Shown here: positions 51,601-63,600 of the stretch, piece by piece
How positions within the stretch are numbered: position 1 is the stretch's first letter
How the letters are laid out: every line of letters begins with the position of its first letter
Source of the DNA: Liolophura sinensis
Lineage: Eukaryota > Mollusca > Polyplacophora > Chitonida > Chitonidae
Direction of reading: 5' to 3'
Assembly: GCF_032854445.1 (NCBI RefSeq)
Contig: NC_088305.1
Coordinates: 19,145,717-19,209,716, forward strand
DNA length: 64,000 nucleotides
Made by a program: the position numbers and the translations under genes
Notes under the pieces: generated by a model
What the model saw: only the letters and a program-made list of their open reading frames with translations
Told to the model about the DNA's origin: nothing
The model's database searches: none

Positions 51601-54600
51601 GCATGCTGTTGTGTCCCGCAGAAATAGTCACTGAGACAACATATTTCCCAACAAAGACCTGATCAATCCCGATCGACAGTATCTTCAATATTTTATGGAA
51701 CAAAAGTTTGGATTTTTAGAATTGGTGAGTTGTTTAACCTAATCTTAAGCATCCAAAATTGCTGGATGAGAGTTAGCTCTCATACTAGGAAGAGTTGGAC
51801 TGATAGATATAGGTACAGACAGACAAACAAACACACTAGATAATGACGTTTAATTGGCACGTAAAAGTACACTCTCAGCAGTTTTCCCGATGAGAAATTA
51901 CTGTGAATCTTCAGCCTTTTCAACCTCTAACACACTTTTTACAGTGGAATTTATGCATACAATTATTATTAAACTCAAACCAAAAATGATTTATTTGCGT
52001 CACTTAAGATGCAAGCTTCATAAAACTGTAGTGATTATTTTTCTACACCCCATTCCTAAACATACTCTCAGGATATTTAAAATATTTGTCACAGTGGTGA
52101 CTGAAAAGGCCTATACTAACATACATGTAGTAGTCAGTCGACCTTCACAACTGGATAAGAAAATCTGCCAAATACCAACATGAGAGTTCATATCATCATC
52201 CAATACGGGATTTCCCAGAAAACTGAATTCCGCAAACTTATATTTCTTGACCTGATCATTCACTCCAAAACTCCCATGCTTTCTAGTCCCACGAAATCTA
52301 GTCTTTCATAGCAAGTTTGTGTATCTTGCAAGACTGTTTGCCAACATTTTCACTGAAGTGTGGCAGAAGTTTCAACAGGTACTGCCTAGATCTTGTTGCA
52401 TGGAGATTGACATGTGGCAGAGGTGTCAACACACACCAGCTAGGCGAGGACAGACCCAGTGTGGAGATCGACTGGCCCAGGATTCACCTCTATGTCCCCC
52501 TGGAGGATACACATCATAGTAGAAGAGACACCAATTTTACCACCACCAACAACAACACCGGAATCTTTATATACTGATACCTACAGTACAGTTCAGCTTA
52601 AAACTCAATTCAGCGTGATCATTAACGTAATATTTCTCCGCTGATAACACATTATTCCTCTGCTGGTTAACACGTTTTTCATTCACATTGGTACTTTGCC
52701 GGAGGTGTGAAGTCGGCCAAATCACCTGAGGCTTCACACACAAGTTCTGCAGCGTGTAAAACCTACTATGAGAAACTGGCAGAAAATGTAGACTTTCTCT
52801 CCTTTATTTGATGTTGTTCAGCATCAAATTCAAGGAAACATATGGTGTTAATGCATGAGAACAGAAGAATCTGATTTTGTCGCATTTAAGTGATGACTTC
52901 AATACTGGCCTACATACAATTTGCCTTGATTTTTAGATCACTAATTTCTATTCTAATTCAAGTACTGGCTCCCCCAAAAACTTAAGAATTACACGTAGTA
53001 GTACAACAACAACTTCTGAACATCAATGAAATAGTTTAATAATTCTGAATGAAGGACACATCCATAAGGTTTATAAATTATGATTAAAATACACATGATT
53101 GTCCTAATACAAACTCAGTAATGTAAAGAAGTTCTTCAAATACAGTGTTGACACAAAAACAAAACAATACATCACAAAAAGGGAGATAACTCTTTTTAAA
53201 GGATGAGACATGTTTTCAATAGGTTTCTTAGCGCAGTTTCACACAGATATCATACGTGTACCATAATTGCACATATAGGACAATGGTGCAGTAATTGTGA
53301 TGTACAAAATATTGTACAACAAATATACGATAGAAAAATGTCGAACGCGGCTTTGTGTAACTGGGCCCTGCTCTGGTGTTTGTGACAAAAAGGGAACAAA
53401 TTTTATGACTTTGACTGAAGTTTGTTCTGTAGGTATAGTGGCAATGGCAAAAGTTTATGGACACATGGACTGACAGGCAAAGCCATAACATATATAATAA
53501 CCCACAATACCTCTGTAAAAAAAAAGTTATAAACTGGACAAAGAAAGAGCAAAAAAGAGTCATAAACATTATATGCCAAAATAATAACTTTTCAATTTGT
53601 TCAAAAATGTCATATACCATGAAGAAATACATTATAAGAAATGCTATATACCAAATGTCCTATTTATAAATGTTGCATGCCAAAACATATGGTCACCAAA
53701 CTGACATAGATGTACATATACTCTGTCTGACACCATAGTGTCCTGCTCGTCACAGAGGCCTGAAAAGAGTCCATATACATACCAATCGTTATACTCACCC
53801 ATGTAGCTGTCATCTTCGGAAGCTGGCCCCTCCCCGGTGGATTTCACCTTCTTATCCCCTGGGTCAGTCTTGTATAGGTACATCTGACCTGAGAACCAGA
53901 GATAAGACAGGTACATGTAACTTACATGTAATTCAACAAGTAATAGGGGTCGACGTAAAGCCATTTTTCAGGGTCGATTGCTCAAAAATAATTGTTCTGG
54001 CTCCAAGAAGACCTGGTGTCTCCATTTCAATTACAGGGAGATTCAACTTGGGATTAAATTAAAATTAAATTAAAATGGTCGCATGTGATAAAACCTAACA
54101 TGTCAAACCCTACACAATATATAATGTACATGTATATCCAATGCACACCTGTAAATCGTCAAATAATGAAATCTGATTTATTTATTTCATTGGTGTTTTA
54201 AATAACGAAATGTTATCATGCATACTCTAACGAGGTGTACTGGAGGTATACCAGAATTGTATCTGAAGTGTACCACTGAGGAGTACCATATCTGACGTTG
54301 AGGTGTATCTGAGGTGTACCTGAGGTTTATATGTGAGGTGTTCTTAAAGTGTATCTGAGATACTGGAACTGACAAGTATGTAAATTAACAAAAAAGAATT
54401 TGGAAAAATAAGTTTGTATTTCATAGAGCGCTAATGCCAATTTTATAATTTCATTTCGGATTCTAAAGTCATAGACAAAAACTTTTAACATTCTCAAAGT
54501 TAAACGACATGTAGTTACAGATTTGTTTGAAGACAAGGTGATCTTAAGCCACCCTGTAAGGCAATATTGAGGCAGATGGATCAATCTGAATTAAGCATAA

Positions 54601-57600
54601 TGTATCAACTGAAAAAAAGCTAAACTTTGGTTCAAATACATTAACATACATTTAATGCTAATATTATCAGGTCTTCCTTGCTATTTAATTTTTATTCTGT
54701 CACTTTTACCTTTCTTTTTTCTCAAATTCTTATTTGCTCTCTTGGTGGTTTATGTCGTGCTCAAGAATATTTCGTGTATACAACAGTGGCCATCATTATG
54801 GTGGGAGGAAACCAGGCTCAAACCCACGACCATCCGCAGGTTGCCGACAAACCTAGTTTTCAGCTTATACCCAAGTGTAAAGACTCATTTTTGCACAGCT
54901 TGGTTCAACAACCAAACTCTCCTGTTGCCAGTGGCAGGGGTAATGTGTCATAATAAACAGCCCTGATGGGAGAGTCTGCTGGAGCCTTCGTACACCAGGA
55001 ATCAAATATCCTAACCTCCAGGGAAAGAATTCCTCCAATGCCACACAACTTTGCACCTGGCCTGGCAATGTACTGGACTTTGCCTTTTTCTTCGCATATA
55101 TGCTTGGCAGCTATGAACAGCAACATCCACTATAGAGTGGCACGAAGTGTTTTTGAGCAAATGTCTTTTCAGACTTTTGTGATTATCCTGAACAACTCTG
55201 GCACGAAATGTCAAATTACCATCCAAATTATGCTCCCTAAAACTTCTTAATTTGGAATCAACTAAAGTTGGATTTTTGGAGTGTCAATCACCAATTAACA
55301 GTCCTTGTATTTACTGCACTTCACCTACAGCTTGGAATCAAAGCAATTAACAGTCCTCGTATTTACTGCACTTCACCTACAGCTTGGAATCAAAGCAATT
55401 AACTGTCCTCATATTTACTGCACTTCACCGACAGCTTGGAATCAAAGCAATTAACTGTCCTCATATTTACTGCACTTCAACGACAGCTTGGAATCAAAGC
55501 AATTAACAGTCCTCGTAGTTACTGCACTTCACCTACAGCTTGGAATCAAAGCAATTAACAGTCCTCATATTTACTGCACTTCACCTACACCTTGGAATCA
55601 AAGCAATTAACGGTCCTCATATTTACTGCACTTCACCTACAGCTTGGAATCAAAGCAATTAACAGTCCTCGTATTTACTGCACTTCACCTACAGCTTGGA
55701 ATCAAAGCAATTAACAGTCCTCACATTTACTGCACTTCACCTACAGCTTGGAATCAAAGCAATTAACAGTCCTCGTATTTACTGCACTTCACCTACAGCT
55801 TGGAATCAAAGCAATTAACAGTCCTCGTATTTACTGCACTTCACCTACAGCTTGGAATCAAAGCAATTAACAGTCCTCGTATTTACTGCACTTCACCTAC
55901 AGCTTGGAATCAAAGCAATTAACAATCCTCGTATTTACTGCACTTCACCTACACCTTGGAATAAAAGCAATTAACAGTCCTCATATTTACTGCACTTCAC
56001 CTACAGCTTGGAATCAAAGCAATTAACTGTCCTCATATTTACTGCACTTCACCTACACCTTGGAATCAAAGCAATTAACAGTCCTTGTATTTACTGCACT
56101 TCACCTACAGCTTGGAATCAAAGCAATTAACAGTCCTCGTATTTACTGCACTTCACCTACACCTTGGAATCAAAGCAATTAACAGTCCTCGTATTTACTG
56201 CACTTCACCTACAGCTTGGAATCAAAGCAATTAACAGTCCTCGTAGTTACTGCACTTCACCTACACCTTGGAATCAAAGCAATTAACAGTCCTCACATTT
56301 ACTGCACTTCACCTACAGCTTGGAATCAAAGTTGGATTTTTGGATCTCAATCACCAATTAACAGTCCTCATATTTACTGCACTTCACCTACAGCTTGGAA
56401 TCAAAGCAATTAACAGTCCTCGTATTTACTGCACTTCACCTACAGCTTGGAATCAAAGCAATTAACAGTCCTCATATTTACTGCACTTCACCTACAGCTT
56501 GGAATCAAAGCAATTAACAGTCCTCGTAGTTACTGCACTTCACCTACACCTTGGAATCAAAGCAATTAACGGTCCTCATATTTACTGCACTTCACCTACA
56601 GCTTGGAATCAAAGTTGGATTTTTGGATCTCAATCACCAATTAACAGTCCTTGTATTTACTGCACTTCACCTACAGCTTGGAATCAAAGCAATTAACAGT
56701 CCTCGTATTTACTGCACTTCACCTACAGCTTGGAATCAAAGCAATTAACAGTCCTCGTAGTTACTGCACTTCACCTACACCTTGGAATCAAAGCAATTAA
56801 CAGTCCTCGTAGTTACTGCACTTCACCTACAGCTTGGAATCAAAGCAATTAACGGTCCTCGTAGTTACTGCACTTCACCTACAGCTTGGAATCAAAGCAA
56901 TTAACGGTCCTCGTAGTTACTGCACTTCACCTACAGCTTGGAATCAAAGCAATTAACAGTCCTCGTAGTTACTGCACTTCACCTACACCTTGGAATCAAA
57001 GCAATTAACAGTCCTCGTAGTTACTGCACTTCACCTACAGCTTGGAATCAAAGCAATTAACAGTCCTCGTAGTTACTGCACTTCACCTACACCTTGGAAT
57101 CAAAGCAATTAACAGTCCTCGTAGTTACTGCACTTCACCTACACCTTGGAATCAAAGCAATTAACAGTCCTCACATTTACTGCACTTCACCTACAGCTTG
57201 GAATCAAAGTTGGATTTTTGGATCTCAATCACCAATTAACAGTCCTCGTATTTACTGCACTTCACCTACAGCTTGGAATCAAAGCAATTAACAGTCCTCG
57301 TATTTACTGCACTTCACCGACAGCTTGGAATCAAAGCAATTAACAGTCCTCATATTTACTGCACTTCACCTACAGCTTGGAATCAAAGTTGGATTTTTGG
57401 ATCTCAATGACCAATTAACAGGTCTTGTATTTACTGCACTTCTGTCTGTTAGAAAATTTAATCTAATTTATAATAATAAAAATAAAAAAAAAATAAATTT
57501 GATTGCTCTTTATCTAAATTAATGTGAAACATGTTATTTAGTCAGGTAGGAAATGTATGTGTAGCACTGTATATTTACAGAAAGTATAAGTAAACAACAA

Positions 57601-60600
57601 CCATCATGTGATATTGCAAATGAGCAAGGACTGTAACAGTTTGTTTCCTATGTTTGTCTGTTTGTTTGTTTTTTTTTTCCAAAGCCTGGGAATAAAACTG
57701 TTTGAACTGTCAAACTGAAATTCAGATTATGGCATTGCTTGTTTTTCATATACTTTATCTCCTGTGCTCCTAAATTTACTTATAGTCATGCTCTCCTACA
57801 CAGGGGTTGTGTGTCTGGTGTTTTACACCCCTTCTGAGGAGAATTCTCCAGTTATTCCACCTCTCCCCTCCCCATAGACATATTCAAGCAGCCATATGTC
57901 AATAGCCAGGCTCTGTCAGTACCCCTATCAAACCTGTGCTAACACCAGGCTGGTCATTTCACAGTCCAGTTCCTGTTGTTCTAACAGTAACCTATCCCAG
58001 AAAACATGTCTGTCAGCACACACAGGCTTTATGGGAGCAGTTTAGAGATAGCTGCACAAACAAGACTTTACCACCCCCCAGCTGCTGCGCCTACCCCTCT
58101 CCCACCATCCCAAACTCCCTACTCCTATACCAGTTAATAGTTGGCCTGGTGGTCAGTTAAGGAGATATATGAACTAGAACTGATCAGCTCATCTGATAAG
58201 CTTTCAAACATTATGCAGTGGACCAATCATGTACATAAAATAAGAAGTGACCTCTGATTGGTCAAGTCTAACGGTAAACTGAATATGTAAATTTCAACAA
58301 GTTGGTGCTGCTCAAAGATCATGATTGGCACACATGTACGGTGCTATTCTCATGGCTTCTTTCTGAATAAAACTTGTGTTTGAACTCTTTCCTTCATTTC
58401 TCAGTGATTTATCAGTGTCATTAAAAAAGCTGGAGAGCGACACTGCCACCATGTAAACAAATGTTTACAATTCATCCAATTAATAACAAATCTAACTGGG
58501 GCTTTTGTCTCATTTTAATGTGTAAAAGAACATACAAATGATCAAATAAGCACCTGTAGAAAGACCATTGAAATCTATAAGAGCAAATATCTTAAATTAT
58601 TTTTTGTATTTTTTTTTTTTCACCGCATCAAATGCAGTCAAATGTTTTCAATGCAAAATGAGCTTTATGGACCATATTAAAAATAATGCATGAATAAAAA
58701 AAATTCATCATCATACATTGAAACAATACAAAAAAACATCTAACACAACTCTATGGCTTGTTTTAGAATGTAGTTTAATACATATCTTTCGATTGGTTGA
58801 TTGGCTTACCTTGCCAGTACCAACTTCCAACAGCACCAATGAGCAGCTTTGTACCATCCTGAAACGAACCAAGAACTCATAAGGTAAACAGAAACAAATT
58901 TTTGCAAGAATCAAGGGAAATAGAGCAATTCATTACACAGACAGTAGAGAATGAGATAACAGTCTATCTTCAGACACGAGAAATTTACTTTTAATGAACT
59001 AATCAAGAGAAATACAATATTTCCAATCATCCATGCCTTAAAATTTCATTTGTTGGCACACAAGAGAGATTGAGACAAACATTTAATTCCTGCATCCAAG
59101 ACTAATATTTTGCTTAGCAATGTAAACACATTGTAGTTTTATGATCATTGCTAAAATATTAATTTAAATGAACAGTATCTACCTGATTGTCGATTTGTGG
59201 TGTATTCATTGACCAATATTTTTCACTTTTATCATAACGGTCAGCTTAATGGTTGGAGGAAACTTAATAGCCATAGTTAGGAGGAAACTGCATGGCCATA
59301 GCTAGAAGGAGACTAGCCAACAATGAGGAAACTGGTCATAGCTTGGAGAAAACTGGTCACAGCTTGGAGAAAACTATCAACAGCATGGAGGAAACTACAT
59401 GTAACCACAGCATGTAGACAGCATGGCGACTTGGAGGAAACCAGCCACAGCTTGGTGGAAAATAGATAAAGCTAAAAGGAAACTGGTCATTGCTTGAAGA
59501 AAACTAGCCAAAGCACGGAGGAAACTACATGTAACCACAGCATGTAGACAGCATGGCGACTTGGAGGAAACCAGTCACAGCTTGGTGGAAAATAGATAAA
59601 GCTAAGAGGAAAATGGTCATAGCTTGGAGAAAGCTAGCCAAAGCATAAAGGAAGCTAGCCATGGCTTGGAGGAAACAGGAAACAGCATGGAGGAAACTAC
59701 ATGTAACAACAGCTTGTAGACAGCATGGAGACATGGAGGAAACCAGCCACAACTTGGTGGAAAATAGATAAAGACAAGAGGAAACTGGTCATAGCTTAGA
59801 GAAAACTAGCCAGAACTACATGTAACCACAACTTGTAGACAGCATGGAGGAAACTAGCTAGCTAGATATAGCTACACTGTAAAAGGAAACTAGCCAAGAC
59901 TTGGAGAAAACTACAGAAGACTTTGGGGAAACTAGACAAGACTTTGAGGAAACTCGCAACAGCTAGGTAATGAGGAAACTTATAGCCATAGCTAGGATGA
60001 ACGTAGAAACTGATGAGGAAACATGCCAAAACTAAGAGGAAACTACCCAAAACTAAGAGGAAACTACCCAAAACTAGAAGGGAACTAGTCACCAAGTAGA
60101 AATGAATCTTCTCTGGACCATAACAAATCTGCTGATGTAAAGCTACAACATTATCATTTGTTCAAAAGCTGCAAAGATTAATATTACTCTGGTCACTGAC
60201 ATGATGCAAGAAAAATACATGTCTATACAAGACATCAGGTTGCAATGATCTTACCCAGGATATCAATTGAATGGTAATCCCACATGCATTATCTGCTACT
60301 TAAAAGTATTTATTTATTTATTTGATCGGTGTTTTACGCCGTACTCAAGAATATTTCACTTATACGACAGCGGCCAGCAGAATGGTGGGTGGAAACCAGG
60401 CAGAGCCCAGGGGAAACCCACGACCATCCGCAGGTTGATGAAGACCTTCCCACGTACGGCCGGAGAGGATGCCAGCCTGAGCTGGACTTGAACTCACAGC
60501 GACCGCATTGGTGAGAGACTCCGGGGTCATTGCGCTGCGCTAGCGCACTAACCAACTGCTACTTCAGTAAATCTGAGCGTCTATTAACAGTATTATACAT

Positions 60601-63600
60601 GGAGACTTCACAATATGTAGATGCATGCTTATAAAACCCCATGAATTGGTCTAAATCGTATTCTTACTACTGGAAAAACCAGTAAACTTTGTACATTTAC
60701 CTTTTTCCACCTACATCAGCAATATTCTGATGGCTGCTAAAAGATTGTTCAAACCAGTATGTATTTAAAACCCATCCCAGCTCCTAAGGTTGTAAGAACA
60801 TTTTTTTTTTGTCTCCCTACTTAACACTGTGCAAAAATATATAAACATAAATACCATTTTTGTTTTTTGTATATGTATATATTTTAAATTTATTTTGATC
60901 TGGCAGCAAAGTGTTTCACACACACACAGGCCTAATGTTTTAAACTTCAAAGGGCCATCATGCACCCAGTAAACCACCCAGCAAGCCAATAGTATTGTTC
61001 AGAAGAAAAAAAACACAGGCACATAAAGAACACTTGTTGAGTTACAAATGTCAAACCTAATTGGTATTAGCCATACTCTTGCTAGAGTTGCTTTTCTTGA
61101 ATAGTTGAAAGATTCCTGACTTTGGGAACAAATGTCAACACTTGCACTGAGAAGTCAATTCAACTTGCCACCACCCTTGTTTATTTACATCTTTTTTTCC
61201 TTTCCAGGGGGTTTTATTTCAGGTTCTCTCCCAACGATTTCACTGTGAGTCACAATATGGTGGTCTTATTATGCTCAGTGTATATTTGCTATAACTATGC
61301 AATTGGCACCTCCCTGTGGGAGTAACATTACCCAAGACGTGTGTCACTGCTTATATTACCTCCATTAACTTCTGCTGGAGAGTGCTAACAAGGGGGGAAA
61401 CTCCCTGAGGTGGTAAACTGGGTGGTGCAATGCCAAAGCTAGAATTACATTCCCACAGTCGTTTTCCAAACATGAAATTCAACACATTTATAAATTATCC
61501 ATCACCTTTATTACCCAAATAAGGGTGTAATGTCTGCATGTTTAATATCATTCAGAGTTACTTTCATTCATTGCCGAATGAATAAGAAGTATGTGCGTGT
61601 AAAAATTCTCCCATGACCACCTCACTCATTTTGCTTAGAGAATTGTTAATTTTTAGAAAGGTGTTTTGAGTTTTGTTGTGAATGTAGGATGATATCCTAC
61701 AGGAAATATGTGAGTTTACAAAGAGTAATATTTTTATATTTCCCTCTAAAACCGAAATTTATTTATTTTTATTTTTTGGAGGTGGGTAGCTAGAGGGGTG
61801 TGTGTGTGTAATTGTGGGTCATTTATGGCATCGTGTGACATTCACGCTGACAGCATTACATGTTATAAAACTAAGAAAAGTGTTCTGCCACCAAAACAGT
61901 CCTCCTCTCAGGCTGGCAATTTGAAAATAAAAGACAACAAAGTTTTATTCAATCGAGCTTATTTCCATATGCATAACCAAAAAAATGCGTACTCTTTACA
62001 CTGCATGCGTCATTCTCTACCTTTTGCTTTACATCACTGCCACCAACAGACAAGATTGACCTTTGGAGTCTGTAAGACAAGTGTAGGCTTGTTTAGGCTT
62101 TGTCTCATCTTTGTTATCACTGGTGGAACTATTTAATCGGCTTTGATCAATAAAATTGTTTCAGGTTTTGGTTACAATCACGTTGTACATGAGATAAAGA
62201 GAATGCTCTAGATAAAGAAGATGCGTGTGCATAAAGTATTATCAGAGAAAAAGGTTGAGACGGATTGTTTGTGTTTTCTGACATGACTGCCTACCTCATC
62301 ACTGTGACCCCAGTGATCTCGACGTTGTTTAAGACTTCTGTGCAAATTTGCTCTTGCTGGCAGTGATGTAAAGTGAAAAGTAGAGAGCAACGCATAAGCT
62401 GTCAGCAGTATGCCAAAAATGCAGCAGCTTTCGCTGCCGTAACACGATCACTCTTTTGTCTTAAAGTCCTACGAGCAAGAGGTACGAGTGAAGTGACACA
62501 GTGTTTCAAGGTTCTCTGACATATGGCATAATCTCGTAAGAATTCCAGATTAAATGTTCATGAAGAATTACCAAACGAACAAGAATCAAAATGGCAGTGG
62601 CCGTTTAGGTATGTTTCCACCCCTCTTTGAAATTATATTAAAGGTTATGTTATCAGTTGTCTTTACCTTTAAGAGAAGCACAAACCACCATGAAAAAGAA
62701 AACAGAAATATACTCACTAACAGACAGTTATTAAAGAGGACTTTGTAAATATTACAAAGTCAGTTTGGTACAAGATAATCAGTTTGACAGGCTTGAACTC
62801 AATACAGTTCTCATGGCATGCCAGAACTTTATCTTGGAAACAAACCAATCTCTTAACAAAATGGCTAACATCAAAATAATTAACCAGTAGAGAAACACAT
62901 GACTAAGCATAAAACACTGATTACTGCTATTCGCTAAACCTAATTTTCTTTGCAGTACCAAAGCAACTGTCAGGCTATATAGTGGCACTTTGCATAACAA
63001 ACGTTATTTGTCACTATGTTTTTAATGTTGAATGTTTGTATTTCATAATGATCCCTGAGTAGAGACACTAAGCTTAGTCAGCAATGTTTGTCGGGGCAGT
63101 TCTGAACCCCCCCCCCCCCCTCCCAAAAAAAAACTCTTTTAAAAAAATAAAAATCTTGGTGTAACTTTCAACAAGTGGTCTGTATTTTCAATGGCGATGG
63201 TGAAAAAAGTAAAGACGGTCAATAAACAGACTACACAGGTGTGGCTAGTGGATATCAGCTTCTTGAATGAGGGCTAGCACAGAGAATGTGAGGCCAATTT
63301 GAAAGTCAAGGAGTTGGCAACGACCTTGACCTCCAGCTTGTGTATAGCCAAGGTCATCAATGTAGACCACCCAGCATTATTTTCTGTGACACATATACTA
63401 CAGGCAGTCTGGTTTCCTCCCATCACAATGCTGGCTATCACTGTATAAGTGGCATTAAACTATATAATTATAATTTTAATTATAAGTTCATTAAACACCA
63501 AGCAAATAAATAAATATTCTACAGACAGTGTTATATAATTCAGTTTCAAGCAATGTAGGCAATTTAAGGTCTGGAAACATTTCATTCAATTTTGAACTCT

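Noticed and set aside
54905-55126. Minus-strand frame examined as an extra propeller exon
   Set aside because: Exons 58810-58858 and 53799-53888 already join in phase to give YWQGQMYLYK, the expected family sequence, leaving no room.
61798-62136. 112-codon plus-strand frame
   Set aside because: Starts in a GT microsatellite, shows no domain, and has no splice context; kept only as unassigned intron.
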